Of a DNA stretch of 64,000 nt, positions 17,893 through 26,308 are shown piece after piece. Under the pieces are notes generated by a model that was given only the letters and a program-made list of their open reading frames with translations, had not been told where the DNA came from and did not search any database. The stretch comes from Desulfallas thermosapovorans DSM 6562. Its GTDB lineage: Bacteria; Bacillota; Desulfotomaculia; Desulfotomaculales; Desulfallaceae. Position numbers and translations under genes: made by a program. The DNA is taken from assembly GCF_008124625.1 (NCBI RefSeq), contig NZ_VNHM01000001.1:1-64000 (forward strand). The letters run 5' to 3'. How positions within the stretch are numbered: the first letter of the stretch is position 1; every line of letters begins with the position of its first letter.

Positions 17893-18560
17893 TCGTAGCA
17901 CAACAAAAACCTGTTGAAGATATCGCCCAAATGATTGCCGACTGCAAAAAAGTGTTATTCGTTGGCTGTGCCGGCTGCGTGACGGTTTGCCTGGCCGGTG
18001 GCGAGAAGGAAACCGAAGTGCTGGCCTCGGCCATGCGCATTAAACGCAACCTGGAGAACAACCCCCTGGAAGCTACCACTTTTACCTGCACCAGGCAGTG
18101 CGACCCCGAGTACATCGTACCCCTGGATAACCTGGTGAAGGATGTGGACGCCATTGTATCCCTGGCCTGCGGCGTGGGCGTACAGTACCTGGCCGAGCGG
18201 TTTAAGGATAAGTGGGTGGTGCCCGCCCTTGATACCAAGTTCATCGGCGGCTCAGTAACCCACGGCAACTGGGAGGAAAAGTGCGGATTGTGCGGTGACT
18301 GCATACTACACCGCACCGGCGGTATCTGCCCCATTATCCGCTGTTCCAAGAGCATTTTAAACGGGCCATGCGGTGGCTCACAATACGGCAAATGCGAAGT
18401 GAGCAAAGACGTGGACTGCGCCTGGCAGCTGATTTACGACCGCATGAAAGCGCTGGGCAAGCTTGACAAACTAATGGAATTCCAGCCGCCCAAAGACTGG
18501 TCCAAATCACGAGACGGCGGGCCGCGTAAGGCCATCAGGGAGGATGTGATGATCGATTGA
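17889..18560 (+). CDS. metV: Methylenetetrahydrofolate reductase partner protein MetV
   Basis: Zinc/iron-sulfur partner of MetF found in acetogens and other Wood-Ljungdahl bacteria. It has cysteine pairs in VGCAGCVTVC near residue 28, a CTRQCDPEY segment near 64, and a C-terminal run EKCGLCGDCILHRTGGICPIIRCSKSILNGPCGGS near 130-165, all hallmarks of the MetV / methylene-THF reductase C-terminal domain. ATG 17889 overlaps the end of mvhD, and its own stop overlaps the metF start, so the three are translationally coupled. By analogy with the Moorella MetFV-HdrABC-MvhD complex it should link the HdrA/MvhD electron path to MetF. Confidence 0.93.
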   Translation: MIVAQQKPVEDIAQMIADCKKVLFVGCAGCVTVCLAGGEKETEVLASAMRIKRNLENNPLEATTFTCTRQCDPEYIVPLDNLVKDVDAIVSLACGVGVQYLAERFKDKWVVPALDTKFIGGSVTHGNWEEKCGLCGDCILHRTGGICPIIRCSKSILNGPCGGSQYGKCEVSKDVDCAWQLIYDRMKALGKLDKLMEFQPPKDWSKSRDGGPRKAIREDVMID

Positions 18561-19483
18561 AGAATCTAAGTAAACTTCAACAAATACTGGACAGCGGTCA
18601 ATTTGCGGTAACCGCGGAAATAGGGCCGCCCAAGCATTCTTCCGCCGAAGGTATTCGCCATCACGCCGAAATGATGCGCGATTACGTGGACGCCACCAAC
18701 ATAACCGATAACCAGACAGCCATTGTGCGGTTATCCAGTATAGCGGCCGGTGTTCACGTGTTGAACTGTGGCATAGAGCCCATCGTGCAGATGACCTGCC
18801 GGGACCGTAACCGCATTGCCATGCAGTCCGATTTGATGGGCGCCTACAGCCTGGGTATGCGCAACGTACTCTGTCTTTCCGGCGACCACCAGAAATTCGG
18901 CAACCATCCCACGAGTAAAAACGTGTACGATATAGACTCCATGCAGCTCATTTATTACCTGCGCCGCATGCGGGACGAAAAACTGTTTTTCTCGGGCGAA
19001 GAGATTAAAGAGCACGAGCCCCGTTTCTTCATCGGGGCAGTGGCTAACCCCTTTGCCGACCCCTTTGAATTCCGGGTGGATCGCCTGGAGAAAAAGGTAG
19101 AGGCGGGCGCACAGTTCATCCAAACCCAGTGCATATTTGATATGGAACGTTTTGAACGGTTCATGGAAATGGTACGGGAACGTGGCATTGATGAGAGGGT
19201 ACACATTCTGGCCGGTGTAACCCCCATGAAGAGCTGGCGGGCGGCCAAGTATATCCAAAATAACGTCAGCGGTATGATTGTACCGGACGAACTGGTGGAA
19301 CGCCTGAAAAATGCCGAGGACCCCAAACGCGAAGGCGTGGACATTTGCATCGAGCAAATTAAATATATCAAAGAAAATGTTAGAGGCGTACACGGCGTGC
19401 ACGTAATGGCCATTGCCTGGGAAGAGGTTGTACCCGAAATTGTAGAAAGATCCGGGCTGTACCCCAGGCCTAAGGTCGGTTAA
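18557..19483 (+). CDS. metF: 5,10-Methylenetetrahydrofolate reductase MetF
   Basis: FAD-dependent TIM-barrel enzyme that reduces methylene-THF to methyl-THF, the substrate of AcsE. Family segments seen: TAEIGPPKH near the N-terminus, ATNITDNQTAIVRLS, QMTCRDRNRIAMQSDLMGA, NVLCLSGDH, AQFIQTQCIFD, and GVTPMKSWRAAKYI. It is 308 residues long, the short bacterial form without an NAD(P)H regulatory domain, as expected if electrons arrive via MetV/MvhD/HdrA. The start is TTG 18557, overlapping the metV stop. A terminator follows. Confidence 0.95.
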   Translation: MKNLSKLQQILDSGQFAVTAEIGPPKHSSAEGIRHHAEMMRDYVDATNITDNQTAIVRLSSIAAGVHVLNCGIEPIVQMTCRDRNRIAMQSDLMGAYSLGMRNVLCLSGDHQKFGNHPTSKNVYDIDSMQLIYYLRRMRDEKLFFSGEEIKEHEPRFFIGAVANPFADPFEFRVDRLEKKVEAGAQFIQTQCIFDMERFERFMEMVRERGIDERVHILAGVTPMKSWRAAKYIQNNVSGMIVPDELVERLKNAEDPKREGVDICIEQIKYIKENVRGVHGVHVMAIAWEEVVPEIVERSGLYPRPKVG

Positions 19484-19508
19484 GCTACCAGGTTAATATT
19501 GTTTCCTG

Positions 19509-19536
19509 AAAAAGACCCTCCCCGGAGGGTCTTTTT
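19509..19536 (+). terminator. Rho-independent terminator after metF
   Basis: AAAAAGACCCTC, loop CCCG, GAGGGTCTTTTT with T-run. A strong end to the Hdr-MetVF operon. Confidence 0.92.
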
Positions 19537-19889
19537 TAACGTGTATAATTTGGTTTCACTTTCCAAGCTTATTGTCACTTTAAAAACTTAAATGTAAACT
19601 ATTATTATGCCTGGGGCAGGGTTGTTTTTTTTTGTCAATTTTAAAATAAAGGAATGCTGCTATTTTTGCCGTAAAATACTAAGAAGAACTTTATCAGGGG
19701 AGGAAATATTTGTGTAAGTAATTTAACGGCTATCACCGGTAACGTCAGCTGCAATGCGATATGCCTATTATATTATAAGTCTCAACTATTCATACCATGC
19801 TTTTGAAGCCGGTATAACTAAAATGGTGGACAAACCCATCACTTCGCCATACAATATTTAAAGGTCTAAGGATAAGGAGAGATTACCCT
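19537..19889. other. Intergenic region before the dnaD-like gene
   Basis: About 350 bases, AT-rich, with a run of nine T near 19625. AGGGGAGGAAATATT at 19697-19711 is a good ribosome site but the frames after it end within a few codons (for example TTG TGT AAG TAA), so at most a minimal leader peptide is encoded. No tRNA or recognised riboswitch was seen. Confidence 0.4.
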
Positions 19890-20687
19890 ATGGTCCCAAC
19901 AAGCACAGGCAGCACTGTTAAAGAATACAAAAAAGGTAACATCACCGCCGCCTTCGGCGTAGACCTTTTTATTCATGGCTCAACAGCCATCCCCAATTTA
20001 CTTTTAAGACTGTATAAACACATGGGCATTACGGATACTGAAATGATGTTACTTATTCAGCTGTTCAGGTTATTTAACGAAGAAAATAACTACTTGCCCA
20101 GTACGGATGTACTTATTGATCAACTATCAGGGGATGAAGAACAAGTAAACCGGGACCTGGAAAATTTAATCAATAACGGCATGCTTAAAATAACCGAGTT
20201 CTACGACTCCCAAAGGGAAATTTTTATTAAGGGCTATGATTTTGAGCCTTTGTTTGAAAAACTTTCGGAAATATGGGCCTGCGCCAGAGTTAAGCAGAAT
20301 GAGGCTATTAAGAAAATATCTGATAATAAATCAAGAAAGACCGTTAACTTATATAAAAGTTTTGAAAATGAATTTGGCCGGTTCCTATCACCTATGGAAA
20401 TAGAACAAATAGATACCTGGACGCAAAAGATGCCCCCTCAAATGGTACTGGAGGCACTGCGCCGGGCTGTACTGTTGGGCAAGCATAATTTTAAGTATAT
20501 AGACAGTATTTTGTTGGAATGGGAAAAAAACAATTTAAACAGCCTGGAAAAACTGGAAGACTATGACCGGCTGTTTAAGATGAAACACGTGGAAAACAAA
20601 AGAAAAACAGGCTTTAACAAGGCTAATAACAACCAAAAAAATGAAGATGAAAAAAAGAACATAATTCAGTCACTTTATATGAGTTAA
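19890..20687 (+). CDS. DnaD-domain replication protein
   Basis: A 265-residue protein with an N-terminal winged-helix-like region (TDTEMMLLIQLFRLFNEENNYLPS) and a C-terminal DnaD domain (FGRFLSPMEIEQIDTWTQKMPPQMVLEALRRAVLLGKHNFKYIDSILLEW, split here only for reading). DnaD proteins help load the replicative helicase at origins or restart sites in Firmicutes. The tail is Lys/Asn-rich. ATG 19890 follows AAGGAGAG. The next gene encodes a DnaC-type loader, giving a two-gene helicase-loading unit. Confidence 0.85.
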   Translation: MVPTSTGSTVKEYKKGNITAAFGVDLFIHGSTAIPNLLLRLYKHMGITDTEMMLLIQLFRLFNEENNYLPSTDVLIDQLSGDEEQVNRDLENLINNGMLKITEFYDSQREIFIKGYDFEPLFEKLSEIWACARVKQNEAIKKISDNKSRKTVNLYKSFENEFGRFLSPMEIEQIDTWTQKMPPQMVLEALRRAVLLGKHNFKYIDSILLEWEKNNLNSLEKLEDYDRLFKMKHVENKRKTGFNKANNNQKNEDEKKNIIQSLYMS

Positions 20688-20702
20688 AGGGGTTTTTGGC
20701 AT

Positions 20703-21434
20703 TTGGTTTACTTATGTAGTAAATGTGCGGACCGGGGGCTTGTGATTCGTGATGGCGTTGCCGAACCCTGTAGCTGTGTGAAACAACGAATCATTAATAA
20801 TAAAATAAGGGTAGCACGAATACCGCCCGGGCTAAGTGGTTTTACATTTAACCATTTTAAATTGGACTTTTACTCCGGTACTCACATTGATCCGGTAAAG
20901 AATATTTCCTATCGCGATTCAGCTTCGGTCACCCTAAAGGCAGCTAGGGATTTTACCCGCAGTTACATGAATAATCCTCATACCCGTGGTTTACTGCTAA
21001 CCGGCCCGGTGGGCAGCGGCAAAACTTTTCTAGCTTGCTGCATTGCCAATACGCTTTTGGCCCACGGCAAAACCTTACTTTTTATTGTAGTACCGGATTT
21101 ACTTGATCAAATCAGGGCCACCTATGATGCTAAAAATCACACCAATGTTACTGAATTGGAACTGCTGGATACCGCCCGGGAAGTGCCTCTCCTAATACTG
21201 GATGACCTGGGTGCCCATACCTATACCGACTGGACGCGTAATAAAATTTACAACATTATTAACCACCGGCTTAATTATCTGCTGCCCACGGTTATCACGA
21301 CCAATATTAATCTGGAAGATTTGGAACAATTCTTGGGCGAAAGGACAACCTCACGTATCTTCCAAATGTGCCGTCCCTATCGCCTGCTGGTAGATGTGGA
21401 CATACGGGTGCAAATGGTTAAAAAGGGTAGGTAG
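20703..21434 (+). CDS. DnaC/DnaI/IstB-type helicase-loader ATPase
   Basis: AAA+ ATPase of 243 residues. A short N-terminal zinc-like cysteine set (CSKCADRG...CSCVKQR) precedes Walker A GPVGSGKTFLACC near residue 101, Walker B LLILDDLGAH near 163, and sensor/arginine-finger segments (TTNINLEDLEQFLGERTTSRIFQMCRPY). It probably loads DnaB helicase together with the DnaD-like protein encoded 15 bp upstream. The start is TTG 20703 with AAAGGGG at good spacing. IstB of insertion sequences is related, but no transposase is present. Confidence 0.85.
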   Translation: MVYLCSKCADRGLVIRDGVAEPCSCVKQRIINNKIRVARIPPGLSGFTFNHFKLDFYSGTHIDPVKNISYRDSASVTLKAARDFTRSYMNNPHTRGLLLTGPVGSGKTFLACCIANTLLAHGKTLLFIVVPDLLDQIRATYDAKNHTNVTELELLDTAREVPLLILDDLGAHTYTDWTRNKIYNIINHRLNYLLPTVITTNINLEDLEQFLGERTTSRIFQMCRPYRLLVDVDIRVQMVKKGR

Positions 21435-21453
21435 TTCATTAAGGAGAATCAAC

Positions 21454-22557
21454 ATGACAGGTAATCATGAGCTCAAAACAGGTATTAGCACCGGAACCTG
21501 TGCCGCCGCAGCGGCTAAAGCCGCGGCAACAGCCCTTTTTCAAAATCAATTTCCTGCACAATTAACAGTAACCAACCCGGAAGGGAAAAAAATTCCGGTT
21601 AGCATAAACCGGTACATAAGTATACCGGACGGACAGGGTGCCGTGGTCATTAAAGATGGAGGAGACGACCCCGATGTCACCCACGGCATGGAAATTATCG
21701 TTACCATTAAGCGGGCAAAGGACGGTATTATCAAAATACTGGGCGGGGAAGGAGTTGGCACTGTAACCAAGCCAGGCCTGCAGGTCACCGTGGGCCAAAG
21801 TGCCATCAATCCCGTACCCCGGTGGATGATCAAAACAGCCCTGGCCGAAGTGCTTCCTCCCCACGCAGGGTGCATAGTCACAATAAGCGTACCGGGCGGT
21901 GAGAAAGTTGCCCGGCGCACCCTCAACCCAAGGTTGGGCATTGTGGGCGGCATTTCTATTTTAGGTACCACCGGCATCGTACGCCCCATGTCCGAAGAAG
22001 CCTTTAAGAATTCCCTGTTGCCTCTGATCGATATGGCTGTTGCTCACGGTTATACCCAGGTGGTCCTCACTCCGGGGCGTATGGGAGCCAGATGGGCCAC
22101 AAACCGGGGATTTCCGGAGAAGGCAGTGGTTGAAATGAGCAACTTTGTAGGTTTTATGCTGGGGGCCTGCGTAGCCAGGGGAATAAAAAAAGTGCTGCTG
22201 TGGGGCCACCACGGCAAACTGGTAAAGGTGGCCGCAGGCATTTTTCACACCCATAGCAAAGTGGCGGATGCCCGGCAGGAAACCCTGGCCGCTTTAGCCG
22301 CCTTACTGGGTGCAGGGTCCGATATTACTGCTCAAATACTGGACTGCACCACCACCGAAGCAATTGTGGATATTCTAAACCGAGAAAATCTGACTCGCGT
22401 GCTTGACCTGGTGGCCCAGCGGGCCAGCGCCAGAGCCACGGCCCATAGCAAAGGGAAACTTGTCGTGGGCACGGCGCTGCTGAATATGCGGGGCGAAGTG
22501 CTTGCTTACGACCGGCCTGCATTGGACATCGGGAGGGAACTGGGATGGCAGGTATAA
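21454..22557 (+). CDS. cbiD: Cobalt-precorrin-5B C1-methyltransferase CbiD
   Basis: Methylates C-1 in the anaerobic (early cobalt) branch of cobalamin synthesis. Hallmarks: LKTGISTGTCAAAAAKAA at the N-terminus, the DGGDDPDVTHG segment near residue 68 and GGISILGTTGIVRPMSEEAFKNSL near 165. ATG 21454 is preceded by AAGGAG at 21441-21446; a longer frame to 21394 lies inside the upstream gene. At 367 residues it has full length. First gene of the cbi operon, 19 bp after the loader gene. Confidence 0.95.
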   Translation: MTGNHELKTGISTGTCAAAAAKAAATALFQNQFPAQLTVTNPEGKKIPVSINRYISIPDGQGAVVIKDGGDDPDVTHGMEIIVTIKRAKDGIIKILGGEGVGTVTKPGLQVTVGQSAINPVPRWMIKTALAEVLPPHAGCIVTISVPGGEKVARRTLNPRLGIVGGISILGTTGIVRPMSEEAFKNSLLPLIDMAVAHGYTQVVLTPGRMGARWATNRGFPEKAVVEMSNFVGFMLGACVARGIKKVLLWGHHGKLVKVAAGIFHTHSKVADARQETLAALAALLGAGSDITAQILDCTTTEAIVDILNRENLTRVLDLVAQRASARATAHSKGKLVVGTALLNMRGEVLAYDRPALDIGRELGWQV

Positions 22558-23177
22558 CTGTGGCCGGGGTGGGACCGGGTGGTAAAGAATATTTAACCCA
22601 AGCCTGCATAGAGGCAGCCGAGCATGCTGATATACTGGTGGGCGGCAGGCGACAACTGGAACTGTTCAATCACCTAACCGCGGAAAAATACGTTATTACG
22701 GCCGATATGGACGAACTGGTTAAGTACTTGGCCGGTAATGTTCGGGCAGGTAAAAAAATTGTCGTGCTGGCCTCGGGAGACCCGGGTTTTTACGGGATAT
22801 TATCCACATTAAACGAACACCTGCCCGGCTTTAATATTAATGTACTACCGGGGGTTTCTTCAATACAGCTGGCCTGTGCCAAACTTGGACTGGCCTGGCA
22901 CGATGCCTTTTTGACCAGCTGCCATGGTCGTGACTATGCACATCTGGCCGGGGCGGTCAAAAAACACCGCAAAGTGATCACCCTTACCGACCCGCGTCAC
23001 AATCCCGCCGAACTGGCCAGGGCCTTGGTAAAGGAAGGGGTTACCGCCAAGAAAGTGTTCGTAGCTTGTAATTTATCGTATCCCGACGAACAGATCACCG
23101 CCACCACCCTGGAACAGCTGGCTGCCGTTCCCCAATGGCGGTTAAATAATTGTGTGATGGTGATTGTCGATGAATAA
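22545..23177 (+). CDS. cbiE: Cobalt-precorrin-7 C5-methyltransferase CbiE
   Basis: SAM-dependent tetrapyrrole methylase of the CobL N-terminal type. It shows the family's GVGPGGKEYLT at the N-terminus, VLASGDPGFYGI near residue 77 and VLPGVSSIQLACAKLG near 99. Its 210 residues are the free-standing CbiE size; CbiT follows as a separate gene. ATG 22545 overlaps the end of cbiD and its own end overlaps cbiT. Confidence 0.94.
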   Translation: MAGITVAGVGPGGKEYLTQACIEAAEHADILVGGRRQLELFNHLTAEKYVITADMDELVKYLAGNVRAGKKIVVLASGDPGFYGILSTLNEHLPGFNINVLPGVSSIQLACAKLGLAWHDAFLTSCHGRDYAHLAGAVKKHRKVITLTDPRHNPAELARALVKEGVTAKKVFVACNLSYPDEQITATTLEQLAAVPQWRLNNCVMVIVDE

Positions 23178-23766
23178 GTACTGGCCCTATACCACCCTGG
23201 GCATTCCGGATGAAATGTTTAACCGCAACGAAGTGCCCATGACCAAAGAGGAAATCAGGGTGCTGACCCTGGCCAAAGCCCGGCTGGCTCCAAAGCAAAT
23301 TGTCTGGGACATCGGCTCCGGTACTGGTTCGCTATCGGTGGAAGCAGCCTTGGCGGTGCCCGGCGGGACAGTATATGCGGTGGAAAAAAACCCCCGGGGG
23401 TTGGAAATGACAGCGGCCAACTCCGAACGATTTGGGGTAAAAAACGTAGTACTGGTGCCGGGAGAAGCACCAACCGCGCTGCAAGGTTTACCAGCACCGC
23501 ACCGTGTACTGGTTGGAGGCAGCGGCGGGCAATTACCCCAAATACTGGCGCTGGTTAAGGAAAGGCTGCTCCCCGGAGGCCGGCTGGTAATCAACGCCGT
23601 CACCGTGGAAACATTTAGCATGTGCACCAAATTGCTTGAAGGTTGGTGTACAGGCATTACCCAAATAAACATATCCCGGTCGGTGCCCACGGGCAGAGTA
23701 CACCTGTGGCGCGCTTTGAACCCGGTTTATATTTTTACTGCGGAAAAAGACAGGGAGGAAGTGTAA
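23170..23766 (+). CDS. cbiT: Cobalt-precorrin-6B C15-methyltransferase (decarboxylating) CbiT
   Basis: Rossmann-fold SAM methyltransferase that methylates C-15 and decarboxylates the ring-C acetate. Visible: GIPDEMFNRNEVPMTKEEIRVL at the N-terminus, WDIGSGTGSLSVEAAL near residue 41 (SAM motif I), VGGSGGQLPQIL near 115. ATG 23170 overlaps the cbiE stop by eight bases, so the two are coupled; in many other organisms they are fused as CobL. Confidence 0.94.
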   Translation: MNKYWPYTTLGIPDEMFNRNEVPMTKEEIRVLTLAKARLAPKQIVWDIGSGTGSLSVEAALAVPGGTVYAVEKNPRGLEMTAANSERFGVKNVVLVPGEAPTALQGLPAPHRVLVGGSGGQLPQILALVKERLLPGGRLVINAVTVETFSMCTKLLEGWCTGITQINISRSVPTGRVHLWRALNPVYIFTAEKDREEV

Positions 23767-23772
23767 ATAACT

Positions 23773-24486
23773 TTGACTGGCACATTTTATGGCATTGGCG
23801 TGGGACCCGGCGATCCGGAACTACTCACCTTGAAAGCGCAACGGATTTTATCGGCTGTGGACGTACTGTGCGTGCCCAAATCAAAAATGGAGAAGGACAG
23901 CTTGGCCCTCTCCGTTGTCCGGAAGGCCGTGCCAAAAGAACACACTTTATTGGAACTGCAGTTTCCCATGTCCAGAGATCAAGCAATCTTGGAACAGAGC
24001 TGGCAACAGGCCGGCGCCCGGGTGGCCGGAGAATTGCTCGCCGGCCGGGATGTTGCTTTCATTACCATAGGCGACCCCACCCTGTACAGCACTTACGGTT
24101 ACCTGCTACGTTATTTGCGTAACCTGTACCCGGATGTGCCCACAGAAACCGTGCCCGGGGTTTCCTCAATTACCGCTTGCCCGGCCTATATCCAGGAACC
24201 GCTGGTGGAGGGTGATGAAAAGCTGGCGATAATCCCGGCCGCTTATGATTTGCAGGATTTACACCAAATATTAGATATTTTTGATACCGTGGTATTAATG
24301 AAGGTAAACCGGCAATTGCCCAAGCTTTTGCAATTTTTAAAGAACTGCGGCAATTTTACAACGCATTTTGTGCATCGCTGCGGGTACCCGGACCAATTCG
24401 CCACCCGAGAACCAGAAACCATACTAGACCAAAAACTACATTATATGTCACTGATGATTGTGAAAAAGCGGAGGGATAGCCAATGA
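23773..24486 (+). CDS. cbiL: Cobalt-precorrin-2 C20-methyltransferase CbiL
   Basis: Tetrapyrrole methylase acting at C-20. GIGVGPGDPELLTLKA at the N-terminus, ITIGDPTLYSTYGYLLRYL near residue 97 and VPGVSSITACPA near 127 identify the CbiL/CobI branch, and the YSTYGYL form of the SAM loop is specific for it. 237 residues. The start is TTG 23773 with GGAGGAAG about 15 bases upstream. Overlaps cbiF by four bases. Confidence 0.94.
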   Translation: MTGTFYGIGVGPGDPELLTLKAQRILSAVDVLCVPKSKMEKDSLALSVVRKAVPKEHTLLELQFPMSRDQAILEQSWQQAGARVAGELLAGRDVAFITIGDPTLYSTYGYLLRYLRNLYPDVPTETVPGVSSITACPAYIQEPLVEGDEKLAIIPAAYDLQDLHQILDIFDTVVLMKVNRQLPKLLQFLKNCGNFTTHFVHRCGYPDQFATREPETILDQKLHYMSLMIVKKRRDSQ

Positions 24487-25238
24487 TTTATTTCGTCGGC
24501 GCAGGTCCGGGAGACCCGGATTTAATTACAGTCAAAGGGGCGGAGTTGCTGGCCCGGTCCCAGGTGGTTATTTACGCGGGTTCGCTGGTAAATAAAGAAT
24601 TACTGAGCAGGTGCGCACCGGGGACCGAAATATACAACAGCGCCAATATGACCCTGCAGCAAATCACCGGTATCATGATCGAAGCTCACCGTGCCGGGAG
24701 AGATGTGGTGCGGCTGCATACCGGTGACCCGTCCCTTTATGGTGCCATTCAAGAACAAATGGATATTCTGCGGGAGGCAGAGGTGCCCTTTGCCGTGGTG
24801 CCCGGCGTAAGCTCCTTTGTGGCGGCTGCGGCGGCAATTCCCCACGAGCTTACCCTGCCCGGTGTAACCCAAACTGTGATATTAACCAGGTTCAAGGGTC
24901 GCACTGAAGTGCCTGCTACGGAGTCCATGGCGAGCCTGGCCGCCCATCAGGCCACCATGTGTATCTTTTTAAGCGTACATTTAATCGATCAATTGACCAG
25001 TGAGCTGCTGGCCGGCGGTTATCCCGAGGATACCCCGGTGGTGGTGGTTGAGAAAGCTTCCTGGCCCGATGAACGTATTATACACGGGACCATATCCGAT
25101 ATCAGTGCCCGGGTACAGCAGGCCGATATTACCCGTACGGCCATGATTCTGGTGGGAGCATCTTTTAAAGCCGATTACACACCCTCAAAACTCTACGACC
25201 GGAATTTCAGTCACGGTTTTCGCAGGGGCAACCAGTGA
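24483..25238 (+). CDS. cbiF: Cobalt-precorrin-4 C11-methyltransferase CbiF
   Basis: Tetrapyrrole methylase acting at C-11. MIYFVGAGPGDPDLITVKGAELL, YAGSLV, VRLHTGDPSLYGAIQEQ near residue 78 and VPGVSSFVAAAAAIPHELTLPGVTQTVILTR near 106 match CbiF/CobM closely. ATG 24483 overlaps cbiL; the stop overlaps the cbiG GTG. Confidence 0.95.
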   Translation: MIYFVGAGPGDPDLITVKGAELLARSQVVIYAGSLVNKELLSRCAPGTEIYNSANMTLQQITGIMIEAHRAGRDVVRLHTGDPSLYGAIQEQMDILREAEVPFAVVPGVSSFVAAAAAIPHELTLPGVTQTVILTRFKGRTEVPATESMASLAAHQATMCIFLSVHLIDQLTSELLAGGYPEDTPVVVVEKASWPDERIIHGTISDISARVQQADITRTAMILVGASFKADYTPSKLYDRNFSHGFRRGNQ

Positions 25239-26308
25239 ACACCGCTATTATCTGTATCACTGCCCGGGGATACCAACTGGGCCAAAAAATAAAAAACACA
25301 TTGACCACCACTGTTGACCCTGGCAACGTTGTATTATACGCTCCAAACCGGTCGTTTGCCGACCCGGCTAAGGCCATTATTTACAGAGAGCTGGCTCCGC
25401 TGGTGCAAATTGTTTTCAGCAGCTACCACCAAATTATATTTATTATGGCCCTTGGTATCGTTGTGCGCATGCTGGCCCCGCATATCCGCAGTAAAACAAC
25501 GGATCCCGCGGTGGTGGTGCTGGATGAGGCAGGCCAGCACGCCATCAGTGTTCTCTCGGGACATTTGGGTGGTGCCAACCAACTGGCACGCCAGATAGCC
25601 AGGGACACCGGTGCCCGGCCTGTAATCACTACAGCCACCGATGTACACGGTTTGCCCGCTCTGGATGATTTGGCACGGGAATACAACATGGCTATTGATC
25701 CCCTGGCGGCGGTACGCCGGGTTAACAGCGCCATCGTAAACGGGGAAAGGGTGTATATTTATACCGATATCAATATACCCATTGAGCCTACTGATCAAAT
25801 TAAAATATATTCCGTCGGTGACTACCCGGTTCCAGGCAATCAAACGGCTTATCATGTAGTTATCACAAACGGGCGCCCCGCCCAGCCTTTGGCCAACACC
25901 ATGTTTTTACGGCCCCGCAATCTGGTGGCTGGTGTGGGCTGCCGGTCCGGAACAACGGGGGAAAAAATACTGGCCGCTCTTCAACAAGCTTTGGATATTT
26001 GCCGGCTATCTCTATTAAGCCTGCGGGCCATTGCCACCATAGACCAAAAGGCAGGTGAAAAGGGACTGCAACAGGCGGCTGCCACGCTAAAACTCCCGCT
26101 GGTCAGCTTTTCCCGGGAGCAAATTAACTCATTTATATCAAATGCAAACCCAACGCTTAAGCGTTCTGAATTTGTTCTAAAGAATATGGGAGTGCCGGGA
26201 GTATGTGAACCGGCGGCACTCCTTGCAACAAGAAAGGGTGAATTAATATTAGCCAAGCAGAAATTTCAGGGCATAACGGTGGCACTGGCGGAGGATCGAT
26301 ACTGGTAA
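25235..26308 (+). CDS. cbiG: Cobalt-precorrin-5A hydrolase CbiG
   Basis: Opens the delta-lactone of cobalt-precorrin-5A and releases acetaldehyde. The N-terminal domain carries IFIMALGIVVRMLAPHIRSKTTDPAVVVLDEAGQHAISVLSGHLGGANQLA, the C-terminal domain LVAGVGCRSGTTGEKIL near residue 229 and VSFSREQINSF. At 357 residues it is the full two-domain form. The start is GTG 25235. Its 3' end contains a purine-rich ribosome site (26233-26240) that appears to serve cbiH inside this frame. Confidence 0.93.
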   Translation: MNTAIICITARGYQLGQKIKNTLTTTVDPGNVVLYAPNRSFADPAKAIIYRELAPLVQIVFSSYHQIIFIMALGIVVRMLAPHIRSKTTDPAVVVLDEAGQHAISVLSGHLGGANQLARQIARDTGARPVITTATDVHGLPALDDLAREYNMAIDPLAAVRRVNSAIVNGERVYIYTDINIPIEPTDQIKIYSVGDYPVPGNQTAYHVVITNGRPAQPLANTMFLRPRNLVAGVGCRSGTTGEKILAALQQALDICRLSLLSLRAIATIDQKAGEKGLQQAAATLKLPLVSFSREQINSFISNANPTLKRSEFVLKNMGVPGVCEPAALLATRKGELILAKQKFQGITVALAEDRYW

